64,000 bases of DNA from Comamonas testosteroni ATCC 11996 (lineage in GTDB: Bacteria > Pseudomonadota > Gammaproteobacteria > Burkholderiales > Burkholderiaceae_C), in the NCBI RefSeq assembly GCF_000241525.1, contig NZ_AHIL01000008.1, positions 38,955-102,954 on the forward strand, read 5' to 3'. The notes below the pieces were generated by a model. It was not told where the DNA came from, ran no database searches, and was given only the letters and a program-made list of their open reading frames with translations. The translations under genes were made by a program, and so were the position numbers. Below are positions 46,340 through 55,454 of this stretch, one piece after another. The stretch's first letter is position 1. Each line of letters begins with the position of its first letter.

Positions 46340-47065
46340 TTAGCGCAGGTCGTGCTCGTCGTCATCGCCGGTCGAAGCGCTGGCGGCACTCCTGCGCACG
46401 GCCTCGAACATGGCGGGCAGATCGCCCATGTCGCCGAACACGCAGGCGGCGCCAGCCTCAAGCAACTGCTCTGCCGAGGCATGGCCCTGATCGGCCGGGA
46501 AATAGCCCCAGACGGTGGCACCGGCGGCCACGCCGGCCTGCACGCCGGTCATGGTGTCCTCGATCACCAGGCATTTGGCAGGATCGGCCTTCAGCGCCTT
46601 TGCCGCTGCCAGATAGACATCCGGAAAGGGCTTGCTGCGCGGCATTTCATGGCCGCTGTAGACATGACCTTCGAAATAGGGTGCCATGCCCACCTTGGCG
46701 AGCTGCATCTCCACCTTGGCACGGTCCGCACCCGAGGCGCAGGCAATGCGGCCGTTGCACAGCGCGTGAATCTGCATGACCGCTTGCTGCGCGCCATCGA
46801 TGGCCACCAGCTCGGCACGCAGCGCGGCATTGCGGCGCTCGTAGAACTCGGCCATCCAGGCATCGGTCAGCGGCTTGCCGGTATGGGCCTCGATAACGGC
46901 CGCCTGGCTGCGCACCGTCTTGCCGATGAAGTCGCGCGTGCACTGCTCCTGGCTGATGGCCCATCCGGATTCGTTGAGCATGGTGCACAGCACGCGATTG
47001 GTGATCGATTCGCTGTCCACCAGCACACCATCACAGTCGAAAAGCACAGCGTCAAAAGCAGTCAT
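46340..47065 (-). CDS. HAD-IA phosphatase, beta-phosphoglucomutase/YieH-like
   Basis: 241 residues. Motif I is LFDCDGVLVDSE, motif II the CASGAD segment, the lysine is in MPRSKPFPDVYLAAAK, and motif IV is VIEDTMTGVQAG. It closely resembles E. coli YieH (6-phosphogluconate phosphatase) by its DCDGVLVDSE opening and size. The Ser/Asp-rich tail SASTGDDDEHDLR is unusual and unconserved-looking. It is convergent with the DUF4336 gene (3 bases apart). The start is adjacent to the terminator of the lipoprotein gene. Confidence 0.88.
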   Translation of the reverse strand: MTAFDAVLFDCDGVLVDSESITNRVLCTMLNESGWAISQEQCTRDFIGKTVRSQAAVIEAHTGKPLTDAWMAEFYERRNAALRAELVAIDGAQQAVMQIHALCNGRIACASGADRAKVEMQLAKVGMAPYFEGHVYSGHEMPRSKPFPDVYLAAAKALKADPAKCLVIEDTMTGVQAGVAAGATVWGYFPADQGHASAEQLLEAGAACVFGDMGDLPAMFEAVRRSAASASTGDDDEHDLR

Positions 47066-47095
47066 GGAAACATTACCAGCGCATCAGGGGATGCA

Positions 47096-47117
47096 AAAAA
47101 GGCGCCCAACGGCGCCT
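47096..47117 (-). terminator. Terminator after the repeat lipoprotein
   Basis: GGCGCC-CAAC-GGCGCC stem; read on the minus strand it is followed by at least five T (AAAAA on the plus strand). Confidence 0.75.
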
Positions 47118-47131
47118 AGTATCAAGAAACA

Positions 47132-47163
47132 GAGGGCGTGATTATGCGCTCACGCCCTTTTTT
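47132..47163 (+). terminator. Plus-strand-oriented hairpin with T-tract after the lipoprotein stop
   Basis: GGGCGTGA ... TCACGCCC followed by TTTTTT on the plus strand. Its orientation is opposite to the genes on both sides, so it would stop antisense transcription entering the lipoprotein gene. Confidence 0.55.
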
Positions 47164-47166
47164 AGT

Positions 47167-48213
47167 TCAGGGGAAGGTCACTCCGGCCAGCGGATTGATC
47201 ATCCACGCACTGTTCTTGACGTAGATGGTGCTGGTCTTGCCGTCTGCAGTCATGATGCCGCTGAAGTAGAAGAAGCCCTTAGCCGCATTGGCATTCATAT
47301 TGTTCAGCTGGGTCGTGAGCGAGTCACTGCTTGCCGAGGCCTCGACCAGATACTCGATGGCACCATTCTGTGCGGAGCTTTTCTCGAAGACATCCACATA
47401 GTTCATGTTCATCGGGTCGCTGCCCAGCCCCTGCGTGCCGCGGATGAACCAGCCATCAGCGCCCTTTGGTGCCAGACGGGTTCTCATCGCTGCAGCATCG
47501 GCGGCCGAGAATGAACTGCCGAGCTTGTCGACCTGATAGGTATAGGTGACGCTGTCGTTGCGCTTGGCATACAGGCTGAACAGCTCGTTGTTGATGATCT
47601 GGGGACCCAGATAGCGATAGCCTGCGGCCCCTTGCCCGTTGAGCTCCGCGGCAAAGTCTTCGGCGGTCTTGGCCACCGGCGTCACTGTCCGGTAGCTGAA
47701 CTGGTCGCTGCGGCTGTTGTCCTTGACATAGACGCTGCGGATGTCGCTGACATCGCTGAACACGGCGTCGGACTTGTACATATAGCCGCTGCTGCCCTGC
47801 TGGTTCAGCTGAGCCAGAAAAGCGATGCGCGTTGGCTGCGCTGCGGGATTGACATAGCTGAACTTGCGCCCTGCATGCGCGGTATCCGTGAGATAGAAAT
47901 CGCCGATCTCCGTACTGGTCGGGCTGATCGAGCCTGCCAGGGAGCTGAACAGTGCATAGCCGTCGGCCCCCATGCTGTTGGCGGCATTCAGCATCTGCGC
48001 ATGGCTGGCGGCGGTCTGGCCGCCCAGCTTATAGGTTCCCGTGACGGCCTGATTGCCGGTGCCGCCACCATTGCCGCCTCCGGTATTGCCTCCGCCGCCT
48101 TCGGAGCCACCTCCTCCGCCATTGCTGCCACCGCTGCCGCCATCTCCACCGCCGCCACAGGCGGCCAGGGTGGAAATCAGCAGCAAGGCTGCAGTTCTAC
48201 GGGTGATTTGCAT
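47167..48213 (-). CDS. Lipoprotein with Gly-rich stalk and about five DUF4177-like repeats
   Basis: 348 residues. The signal peptide MQITRRTAALLLISTLAAC ends in a lipobox, with Cys19 the lipidation site. A stalk of about 35 residues made almost only of Gly, with a few Ser/Asn/Glu, follows (about 20-54). The rest is about five units of 50-58 residues, each with a pattern like LN-x-x-G-x-x-G-Y/W, a variable stretch, then VYVK or equivalent and a Tyr-rich strand; compare LNQQGSSGYMYKSDAVF and LNGQGAAGYRYLG. The unit resembles the small DUF4177 fold (LNxxGxxGWEL), as inference. Role unknown; probably envelope surface. Confidence 0.7.
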   Translation of the reverse strand: MQITRRTAALLLISTLAACGGGGDGGSGGSNGGGGGSEGGGGNTGGGNGGGTGNQAVTGTYKLGGQTAASHAQMLNAANSMGADGYALFSSLAGSISPTSTEIGDFYLTDTAHAGRKFSYVNPAAQPTRIAFLAQLNQQGSSGYMYKSDAVFSDVSDIRSVYVKDNSRSDQFSYRTVTPVAKTAEDFAAELNGQGAAGYRYLGPQIINNELFSLYAKRNDSVTYTYQVDKLGSSFSAADAAAMRTRLAPKGADGWFIRGTQGLGSDPMNMNYVDVFEKSSAQNGAIEYLVEASASSDSLTTQLNNMNANAAKGFFYFSGIMTADGKTSTIYVKNSAWMINPLAGVTFP

Positions 48214-48381
48214 AAGTGATGGCACGGGCCTGCTCCTCGGTCTTGATGTTGGTTGAAAATGTCCATATCCCGACACTGAGATAAAAAGCAGCGTCGTCTT
48301 ACAGACATTGTCAGAAGGCTTGCGAGCAGACCACTCCCTACCGAGGAGGGGTCTTTGTTACCAAGCCCCAAAGGAAGGCTC

Positions 48382-49077
48382 ATGCCCGATCTACTGCAAA
48401 TCCTGAGCACCACTCAACAGGGCGCACAGCCCTATGCGCTGGTGGTGGATGATCACCCGCTGGTCGCGGAAGGTGCAGCCCATGTGCTGATGACCAGCGC
48501 CGGTGTGCAGCGGGTGCGCTGTGCGGCACACGGCAATGAGGCTCTGGCCATGATTGCTGCGCTGGGCGAGCCCGTCATCACCGTGATGGACTTCTGGCTG
48601 GAGGACGGCGCATCTCTGGAGTTTGTGCACAGCATCCTGGCCTTGGCTCCTGGCACACGCATTCTGGTGACCAGCGGCGACAAGCACCCGGCCATCGCCA
48701 GCAAGGCCGCAGCCGCAGGTGTGCATGGCTTTGTGCACAAAAGCAGCCCGTCTCACGAATTTCAGGCGGCAGTGCAAGCCCTGCTGAGCGGCCGCACCTG
48801 GTTTGAGGCCCTGCCTCCCATCCCGACCGCCCCACCGGCACCAACCGCGGGCAGCATCCTGCATATGAGCGCCAGAGAGCTCGGCATCACTGCGCGCCAG
48901 GCACAGGTGCTGAGCCTGTTGTTGCAGGGCAAGCCCAATCGCGCCATTGCACAGGCACTGAACCTGTCCGAATACACGGTCAAGGAACATGTCACCGCCC
49001 TGCTTCAGCGCCTGGGCGCCAACAACCGCGTGGCGCTGATCACGCGTATGCGAGGCATAGAGGTCGACTTGGACTAA
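48382..49077 (+). CDS. LuxR-type (NarL family) response regulator
   Basis: 231 residues from the ATG at 48382 (MPDLLQILST), with AAGGAAGG upstream. The receiver domain (about 20-140) has VVDDHP, the phospho-acceptor in VMDFWLEDG near residue 70, and lysine in GFVHKSSPS. The DNA-binding domain ends the protein: ITARQAQVLSLLLQGKPNRA and LSEYTVKEHVTALLQRLGA. It overlaps by four bases, tail to tail, with the hybrid histidine kinase gene, its likely partner. It is divergent from the repeat lipoprotein (168-base gap), which is a candidate target. Confidence 0.9.
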   Translation: MPDLLQILSTTQQGAQPYALVVDDHPLVAEGAAHVLMTSAGVQRVRCAAHGNEALAMIAALGEPVITVMDFWLEDGASLEFVHSILALAPGTRILVTSGDKHPAIASKAAAAGVHGFVHKSSPSHEFQAAVQALLSGRTWFEALPPIPTAPPAPTAGSILHMSARELGITARQAQVLSLLLQGKPNRAIAQALNLSEYTVKEHVTALLQRLGANNRVALITRMRGIEVDLD

Positions 49078-50903
49078 GGCTGGCGAATCGCCATGCAGCG
49101 CGCCAGCACCGCATGCAGCTGGTCGGGCTGCAACGGCGTCGCCAGGGCCAGATAGCCCTGATCCTGCACCTGCTCCAGCAGCTCCTCATCGCCGCTCATC
49201 AAAGCACCGCTGGCTTGCGGACGCTGATCCAGAAGCAGCATCAGACACTCCAGCCCGCTTGCGCCATCCTTCAATCGCTGGTCGCACAACACAAAGTCTG
49301 GCCACAATCCATCGGCCAGCAGTTGCTGCGCCTCAACCAAGCTGCGCGCTCTTTGCACCTGCACACCCCAGCTCTGCAAGATCTGCACCAGCACCGGGGC
49401 CAGCTGCGCATCGTTTTCCACGACCAGGCAGTGCCCCTGCAGGGGAGCGAACCACTGCGGCTCAGTCAATATCGGCGGTGCCGGCAGCACGGACGATGCC
49501 TGCCACTGCTCGGCATCCTTCGGCCAGCGCAGCCAGAAACATGACCCCTTGCCAGGCAGCGACTGAACCCCGCATTCCACACCCAGCCGCTGCGCCGCCA
49601 GTGCCACCACGGACAGGCCCAGGCCACGCCCGCGCAATGGCGCCGGCACGCCATCCCTGGCATCGCGCTGCTGGCGTGCAGGGCTGCGATAGTGACGCAT
49701 GAAGACCTGTGCGCATTCCTGCTCGCTCATGCCACACCCGCTGTCCCACACCTGTAAAAGCCAACGTCCCTGCCTGTGCCTCAGCGCCAGCAGCACTCCG
49801 CCCTGGTCGGTGTAGCGCAGCGCGTTTTGCAGCAGATTGAAAACCATCTGCCGCAGCAGTACCGCATCCGTGCACAGTGCCGGCATATGAGCTGGCTGCC
49901 TCACGCGCAGACGCAAACCGCGCTGCGCTGCCTCGCGCGCGAACAGGCGCCGGGCTTCGTCCAGCACCGCACTCATGGATACCGCCTGCCATTGCGGTGC
50001 GAAGCTGTCGCCCTCAAGTCGCGACAGATCCATCAGGTCGTTGAACATGGAGCCCAGATCGCGCGTGCAGGCCTGCATTTCCTGCAGCAGCTGCGCCAGC
50101 TCGTCATCCTGATTGCGCTGATGGGCGGCTTGCAGCATCAGGCCCATGGCATGCAGGGGTTGCCGCAGATCGTGGCTGGCGGCGGAGATAAACCAGTTCT
50201 TTTCGGCCAGCGCATTCTCTGCCTGCTCCTTGGCTTCGCGGTAGCGCTCCGCCAGTGCCTGACGCTCCAGCTCGTGCGCCATCTGCTGCTGCACGAAACG
50301 CCGCGCCCCCCAGGCGTGGCGAGCAAGTATGGCGCCGTACAGCAGCAGCAGCGGCAACAGATAAGGGCCTTTGTGCGGAAAGTAATGCAGCGTGCACAGC
50401 AACATCGGCAAGTAGATGCCCGCCATGAAGGCCGCGAACACCTGCGGCACCGGCGCCAGAAAAGTGGCGGCCGATGCCATCACGCCCAGCAGCACCAGAT
50501 AGATCAGCAGGCGCAGCTCACTGTGGCTGCCACTCCAGGTAAAGGCCAGCACGCTGACCCAGAGCAAGCCGTTGATCAACGCGGCCAGCGCCAGCTGTCG
50601 CTGCCAGGCTGTCAATGCCGCCTGCAGTCGCGATGGCTCCCAGTCGCGCGCCGACCGCCACTGGCGATGCAGGCTGCGGCGAAACAGCAAAAAGCCCAGC
50701 GCCATGACGATCATCAGCCCCCACCACCAGGCCAGCCCAGCGCTGACGGCTGGGCTGTTGCGGGTACTGACCCACAGCAGCAGGGCCGGAATCAGCAATG
50801 CGGCGATTTCGGAGGAGCCACGCGAAGCCAGTGACTGCAGCAGGCGCAGACCGGCCTGCAGCCGGGTCGACTGCGCCGAATCGACTTCAGAATTGGTCGC
50901 CAT
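49074..50903 (-). CDS. Hybrid histidine kinase
   Basis: 609 residues from the ATG at 50903 (MATNSEVDSAQST). The N-terminus (about 25-210) has six hydrophobic helices and no evident periplasmic sensor domain. A short coiled coil leads to the H-box ISAASHDLRQPLHAMGLM (His near 241). ATPase boxes are NLLQNALRYT, WDSGCGMSEQE and GRGLGLSVVALAA; a C-terminal receiver has the Asp in FVLCDQRLKDG near 543. HDLRQPL is the HisKA variant seen in hybrid kinases paired with LuxR regulators. It overlaps the YchJ-like gene by 17 bases upstream and the response regulator by four downstream. Confidence 0.88.
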   Translation of the reverse strand: MATNSEVDSAQSTRLQAGLRLLQSLASRGSSEIAALLIPALLLWVSTRNSPAVSAGLAWWWGLMIVMALGFLLFRRSLHRQWRSARDWEPSRLQAALTAWQRQLALAALINGLLWVSVLAFTWSGSHSELRLLIYLVLLGVMASAATFLAPVPQVFAAFMAGIYLPMLLCTLHYFPHKGPYLLPLLLLYGAILARHAWGARRFVQQQMAHELERQALAERYREAKEQAENALAEKNWFISAASHDLRQPLHAMGLMLQAAHQRNQDDELAQLLQEMQACTRDLGSMFNDLMDLSRLEGDSFAPQWQAVSMSAVLDEARRLFAREAAQRGLRLRVRQPAHMPALCTDAVLLRQMVFNLLQNALRYTDQGGVLLALRHRQGRWLLQVWDSGCGMSEQECAQVFMRHYRSPARQQRDARDGVPAPLRGRGLGLSVVALAAQRLGVECGVQSLPGKGSCFWLRWPKDAEQWQASSVLPAPPILTEPQWFAPLQGHCLVVENDAQLAPVLVQILQSWGVQVQRARSLVEAQQLLADGLWPDFVLCDQRLKDGASGLECLMLLLDQRPQASGALMSGDEELLEQVQDQGYLALATPLQPDQLHAVLARCMAIRQP

Positions 50904-51351
50904 CGACGTAGAACCAGCGCCCACCCTCGAGCACAAAGCGGCTGCGCTCATGCAGGCGCACGGCACGCCCCGCCAGACGATAGCGGGCGACGAATTCGAC
51001 CTCTGCAGAAGCATCGCCGGTCGGCTGAAACTGCTTCACATCCAGCCCCAGCCATTTGGTGGCAGCATCGAAATCGAGCTGTGACGGGCGCTGGCTGGCA
51101 TGCCAGGTGGCTTGCAAATATTCCTGGTTCTCAGACACGAAGGCCGTATAGCGCGAGCGCATCAGCGCCTCGGCATCGGGAGCTGGCCGGGCATCCCAGT
51201 GATCGATATAGCGGCCGCAGCAATCGGCATAGGCCAGCAGCCGCCCCTTGGCATTCTTGCGTCCACAGGGACAGTCCCGCTTGTTCTCGGCTTCTTTCAC
51301 AACTTTGGCAGTCTTGATTGGCAATGCTGCATTGTCGACCAAGTCGAACAA
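50887..51351 (-). CDS. YchJ family protein (UPF0225, SEC-C zinc motif)
   Basis: 154 residues. The CPCGR near residue 28 and DCCGRYI near 44 form the SEC-C-like zinc site, then ALMRSRYTAFVSENQEYL and the NTF2-like domain ending FVLEGGRWFYVDGDQF, all typical of YchJ. Function is unclear. The reading frame overlaps the following kinase start by 17 bases. Confidence 0.9.
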   Translation of the reverse strand: MFDLVDNAALPIKTAKVVKEAENKRDCPCGRKNAKGRLLAYADCCGRYIDHWDARPAPDAEALMRSRYTAFVSENQEYLQATWHASQRPSQLDFDAATKWLGLDVKQFQPTGDASAEVEFVARYRLAGRAVRLHERSRFVLEGGRWFYVDGDQF

Positions 51352-51430
51352 CGAGCAAGCCGGCTTGCGCAGTCGGTTGCCTCAGAGCACAGTAGCGGCA
51401 GTTCAAAGCTCGCTGCTCAAAGGTTTGCCT

Positions 51431-51922
51431 ATGTTCTCCATGGCTGCTCCCTGGTGGGAGTTCGTGATTCGCGGTGTTAGCGTCTACCTGTTTCTGCTGG
51501 TGTTTCTGCGTCTGACCGGCAGGCGCCAGACCGGCCAGTACGCACCTTTCGACCTGGTGCTGCTGCTGATTCTTTCCAACGCAGTACAGAACTCCATGAA
51601 TGCGGGCGACAACTCGCTGATCGGCGGCCTGATCAGTGCCACCACCTTGCTGGCCTGCCATGCACTGCTCTCCCACTTGAGCTACCGCTTTGCCGGGCTG
51701 CGCAAACTGGTCAATGGCAAACCCAAGGTCCTGATTCACCAGGGCATTGTGCAACCCAGTCTGATGACGCAGGAGCAGATCACTGCAGAAGACCTGGCGG
51801 CAGCCCTGCGCTCCAATGGCTGCCTCAACGCGCATGAGGTGGAGCGCGCCACGATCGAGACCAACGGCCAGATCACCGTGGTGCTGCGCAAGCGCAGCAT
51901 GGCCGAACTCGGAGAGGCCTGA
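51431..51922 (+). CDS. DUF421 membrane protein (YetF/YcaP-like)
   Basis: 163 residues from the ATG at 51431 (MFSMAAPWWEFVIRGVSVYL). Three N-terminal helices, then the DUF421 cytoplasmic domain. FLRLTGRRQTGQYAPFDLVL, LILSNAVQNSMN and GKPKVLIHQGIV are family signatures. The shorter start is preferred to the in-frame ATG at 51248, because the extension overlaps the divergent YchJ-like gene and is not hydrophobic in the family manner. Role in envelope or ion homeostasis is unproven. Confidence 0.85.
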   Translation: MFSMAAPWWEFVIRGVSVYLFLLVFLRLTGRRQTGQYAPFDLVLLLILSNAVQNSMNAGDNSLIGGLISATTLLACHALLSHLSYRFAGLRKLVNGKPKVLIHQGIVQPSLMTQEQITAEDLAAALRSNGCLNAHEVERATIETNGQITVVLRKRSMAELGEA

Positions 51923-51946
51923 GAGCCTCAGAACGTATTTACGCTC

Positions 51947-52738
51947 TCAGTGCAGGCCATCCAGAAACTGCCTGATGGCCGCATTCACCGGCTCCGGGTG
52001 CGTGAGATTGGCCGCATGGCCCGCGCCAGCCACATCCACCCACTGGGCCTGGGGCAGGCCCTTGAACATGGCCCGCGCACGCTCCACGCCGATGGCCGCA
52101 TCCTTGTCGCCATGAATCACCAGCGCAGGCACCTTGATTTCGGCCAGGCGCGGGCTGATGTCATCGCGCAGCGCCAGCGTCGCAAAGCTCTGCCCCAGGT
52201 TGATCGGCGAGGCCTGTTTCCATTTGGCGCGCCACTGCGCAGCCCCGGGCCAGCCCTGGCCCAGAATCGTGTGTTCCACGATGGTGGCCATGTCATCTGA
52301 CAGACCATGCTCCATCCAGGCCTTGAGCAGCGCCTCGTGGTGGGGCATCTGCTCGGGGTCTTCCAGCATGGCCTGGGTGTCTATCAGCACCAGCGCGCCC
52401 ACGACATCGGGGTGAATCAGCGCGCAGCGCAGCGACAGATAGCCGCCTTGCGACATGCCCACCAGCACCGCTTTTTCCACACCCAGATATTTGAGCAAAG
52501 CCGCCAGATCGTCGGCCGAGTCATAGTAGCTGAACGCTTCGCAATGCTCGGGATCGGCCGTCTGCCCATGGCCCCGCTCGTCCCAGCTGATGCAGCGATA
52601 CTGCCCCTGCAAAGCCTGAATCTGCGGCTCGAACATGGTGTGGTCCATGAGCAGGCCGTGCGAGAACACAATGGCCGGGCCACGCCCTCCCGTGTCCTCG
52701 TAGTAGATATTCTGACCATTGACCTGGGCAAAAGGCAT
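51947..52738 (-). CDS. Alpha/beta hydrolase
   Basis: 263 residues from the ATG at 52738 (MPFAQVNGQNIYYEDTGGRG), with CAGCAGGAGTCCGGC upstream. The oxyanion segment is FSHGLLMDH, nucleophile elbow VGMSQGGYLSLR (Ser near 93), acid in VIHGDKDAAIG and His in GAGHAANL. The overall pattern matches 3-oxoadipate enol-lactonase/haloperoxidase-like hydrolases; substrate not decided. It lies close upstream of nothing on its strand; the acyl-CoA dehydrogenase is 161 bases away upstream. Confidence 0.87.
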   Translation of the reverse strand: MPFAQVNGQNIYYEDTGGRGPAIVFSHGLLMDHTMFEPQIQALQGQYRCISWDERGHGQTADPEHCEAFSYYDSADDLAALLKYLGVEKAVLVGMSQGGYLSLRCALIHPDVVGALVLIDTQAMLEDPEQMPHHEALLKAWMEHGLSDDMATIVEHTILGQGWPGAAQWRAKWKQASPINLGQSFATLALRDDISPRLAEIKVPALVIHGDKDAAIGVERARAMFKGLPQAQWVDVAGAGHAANLTHPEPVNAAIRQFLDGLH

Positions 52739-52899
52739 GCCGGACTCCTGCTGCAAATGGTTGAAACCCCTGGGGGAACTCCCCACACTGAGCACATCCT
52801 AAGCAGGCCTTGTGACATCGGCAACCGGCCCGTCCCCTGATGTGCCACAGCCTCGTGCGCAGCAGTTGACAACGGCGGGCTTTTGCCGCCAGGTGCAGA

Positions 52900-54030
52900 T
52901 CAGGCCAGCGCCCGCTGGATCAATATCTTCTGCACATCGCTGGTGCCTTCGTAGATCTGGCACACGCGCACATCGCGATAGATGCGCTCCACGGGAAAGT
53001 CGCTCACCACGCCATAGCCGCCCAGGGTCTGGATGGCGGCGCTGCATACGCGCTCGGCCATCTCGCTGGCAAAGAGCTTGGCCATGGCGGCTTCCTTCAG
53101 GCAGGGAAGACCCGCATCACGCAGGCTGGCGGCATGCCATATCAGTTGCCGGGCTGCTTCGATCTGCGTGGCGCATTCGGCGAGCCTGAAGCCCACGGCC
53201 TGATGGTTGAAGATAGGCTGGCCAAAGCTCTCGCGCTCCTTGCTGTATTGCAGCGCGCATTCAAAGGCCGCACGCGCCATGCCCACGCTTTGCGCGGCAA
53301 TGCCGATGCGCCCGCCTTCTAGGGCGGACAGCGCAATCCTGTAGCCCTCGCCCTCGGCCCCGATCAGGTTCGCGGCGGGAATGCGGCAGTTCTCGAAATT
53401 GATCTGCGCCGTATCGCTGCTGTGCTGGCCCAGCTTGTCCTCCAGGCGTGCCACCTGGTAGCCGGGATTGCTGGTGGGCACGATGAAGGCACTCATGCCC
53501 TTCTTGCCCGCAGCCTTGTCGGTGACGGCGATGACGATGGCTACATCACCATTCTTGCCGCTGGTGATGAACTGCTTGACGCCGTTGATGACGTAGTCCT
53601 CGCCGTCGCGCACGGCCGTCGTACGCAGCGCCGAGGCATCGCTGCCCACATGGGGCTCGGTCAGGCAGAAGGCTCCCAGCATCTGGCCCTGCGCCAGCGG
53701 ACGCAGCCATTGCTCCTGCTGGCCGGCATTGCCGTACTTCATGAGGATGGCATTGACCGGGCAATTGGTCACGCTGATGACGGTACTGGTGCCGCCATCG
53801 CCAGCGGCAATTTCCTCGAGCACCAGCGCCAGGCTCACATAGTCCAGGCCCGCACCGCCGAGTTCCTCGGGCACGCAGATGCCATAGGCACCGAGCGCGG
53901 CCAGCCCCTGGTGCACGCCCTTGGGGAACTCGTGCTCCTTGTCCCAGCGCGCGGCGTGGGGTGTGATCTGCTCGCGCACAAAATCGCGCAAAGCGTCGCG
54001 GATCATTTCCTGGTCCTGATTCAGCAGCAT
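52900..54030 (-). CDS. Acyl-CoA dehydrogenase (short-chain type)
   Basis: 376 residues. FAD-binding motifs LTEPHVGSDASALRT and FITSGKNGDVAIVIA, and the C-terminal signature QTLGGYGVVSDFPVERIYRD followed by the catalytic-base region IYEGTSDVQ. It is a second enzyme of this family, distinct from liuA (60560). It oxidises an acyl-CoA to the trans-2-enoyl-CoA, passing electrons to ETF. Short- or branched-chain preference is not certain. It is followed within the same strand by a hydrolase, and preceded by an SDR 45 bases upstream. Confidence 0.92.
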   Translation of the reverse strand: MLLNQDQEMIRDALRDFVREQITPHAARWDKEHEFPKGVHQGLAALGAYGICVPEELGGAGLDYVSLALVLEEIAAGDGGTSTVISVTNCPVNAILMKYGNAGQQEQWLRPLAQGQMLGAFCLTEPHVGSDASALRTTAVRDGEDYVINGVKQFITSGKNGDVAIVIAVTDKAAGKKGMSAFIVPTSNPGYQVARLEDKLGQHSSDTAQINFENCRIPAANLIGAEGEGYRIALSALEGGRIGIAAQSVGMARAAFECALQYSKERESFGQPIFNHQAVGFRLAECATQIEAARQLIWHAASLRDAGLPCLKEAAMAKLFASEMAERVCSAAIQTLGGYGVVSDFPVERIYRDVRVCQIYEGTSDVQKILIQRALA

Positions 54031-54075
54031 GTTGTCTCCGATATTTATAGCTATATGCCCTTTGTTCAGCCTGGG

Positions 54076-54747
54076 CTAGGCGTCTAGAAGCTTGATGTAT
54101 CTGCCGTCGTGGCGCAGCAGCTGACCACGGTCTTCGGGCTTGACCTGCGCCAGGGAATGCATCAGTCCCTGCACGCTTTGAGCGACCGACAGAGGTGCCG
54201 CAGCGCCGCCCATCTCGGTCTGCACCCAACCCGGGTCCAGCGCCAGCAGCGTCAGGCCCGGCCATTGGCGGCAGGCCGAGACCACGGCCATATTGAGCGC
54301 AGCCTTGCTGACACGGTAAAGCCAGGCGCTCTCGTCCGCATCGCCCAGCAGGGACATGCCGCTGGAGAAGGCGCCGATCACGCCACCAGCCTCCTGCACC
54401 ATGGGCGCAATCTGCGGCAGAGCCTGCATGAAGCCCAGCACATTGCTGTGCATCACCAGGTCGAACTGCTGCTGGGTAGGCGGCACGCCTGCGTCATGAC
54501 CGTCCCAGACACCGGCCACGTACAGCGCGATATCGATGCTGGCCCCGTCGAGCTGCCAGGCCAGGCCGCTGACGCTGGCAGGATCTGCCAGATCGACCTG
54601 CAGCACCCGGGCGCCCCTTGCCTGCAGCTCGACCATGTCTTCAGCCTTGCGCACGGTGGCAATCACCTGGTGGCCCTGTGCCAGATAGGCCTCGGCCAGG
54701 GCTCGCCCAATGCCGCGTGATGCACCTAGAATCAGTATCAAAGCCAT
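54076..54747 (-). CDS. Short-chain dehydrogenase (short form)
   Basis: 223 residues. Cofactor motif ILGASRGIGRALAEAY at the N-terminus, catalytic Ser in GVIGAFSSGMSLLG, and YRVSKAALNM as the Tyr-x3-Lys site. The NNAG-type motif is altered (LYVAGVWDG). It resembles C-factor/CsgA-like SDRs of about 220 residues. Function unknown. It may share a transcript with the acyl-CoA dehydrogenase. Confidence 0.85.
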   Translation of the reverse strand: MALILILGASRGIGRALAEAYLAQGHQVIATVRKAEDMVELQARGARVLQVDLADPASVSGLAWQLDGASIDIALYVAGVWDGHDAGVPPTQQQFDLVMHSNVLGFMQALPQIAPMVQEAGGVIGAFSSGMSLLGDADESAWLYRVSKAALNMAVVSACRQWPGLTLLALDPGWVQTEMGGAAAPLSVAQSVQGLMHSLAQVKPEDRGQLLRHDGRYIKLLDA

Positions 54748-54824
54748 AGCTGTTTGCGCCTATAGGTGTTGGGTTTCAGAACGTTTTTCATCGAGAATCC
54801 TTTCATGGCAAGCGCTGTCAGCTA

Positions 54825-55454
54825 TCAACTTTTCTTGATCTGCTCGGCGGCAATCATGGCTCCATAGCGGGCCACCATGCTTTCCTGCGACTCTGGCTGG
54901 GCGGTCAGTCCCATCTGCGCATGGATGATCTGATTGAGCGTTGGCATGACGTTGCGCGCCACCCTGGCCTCCTCGCTCCACAGGCGCGAGCGCATCAGCG
55001 CCTTGGCGCAGTGCAGATAGGCTTCCTGCACATGGACTTCGATCACCAGCTTGGGGCGGAAATGATCGCTGGCAAACAAGGCAGTGTAATGCGCCTCGTC
55101 ACGCAGCTGGGCCGTTCCATTGACACGCAGGGTTTCATCGAAGCCCGGCACAAGGAACAGCAGGCCCAGGCGCGGGTCGTCGAGCAGATTGCTCAGGCTG
55201 TCCAGCCGGTTGTTGCCGCCCGCATCGGGAATGAGCAAGGTGTTGGCGTCCGGTGCCTTGACGAAGCCAGGCTTGCCGCCTCGTGGCGAGGCATCGAACA
55301 AGGTGCCGCCCGCACCGCCCGTGGCCATGACCAGAAACGGCGACAGCGCGATGAAGCGCAGGCAGTGCCGATCCAGCTCCCACTGCTGCTTGAGCAGCGC
55401 CCGCTCGGCAGGAGGGTCGTACAACTGCAGCAGTTGTTCGCGCGAAGTGATCAT
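54825..55454 (-). CDS. FMN-binding pyridoxamine-5'-phosphate-oxidase-like protein
   Basis: 209 residues. HCLRFIALSPFLVMATGGAG, then DASPRGGKPGFVK, LLIPDAGGNNRLDSLSNLLD and GLLFLVPGFDETLRVNGTA are the split-barrel flavin-binding signatures of the MSMEG_1061 class. The end has QIIHAQMGLT. Such proteins reduce or bind flavins; physiological role unknown. It overlaps the upstream unknown gene by four bases (ATGA). Confidence 0.88.
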   Translation of the reverse strand: MITSREQLLQLYDPPAERALLKQQWELDRHCLRFIALSPFLVMATGGAGGTLFDASPRGGKPGFVKAPDANTLLIPDAGGNNRLDSLSNLLDDPRLGLLFLVPGFDETLRVNGTAQLRDEAHYTALFASDHFRPKLVIEVHVQEAYLHCAKALMRSRLWSEEARVARNVMPTLNQIIHAQMGLTAQPESQESMVARYGAMIAAEQIKKS

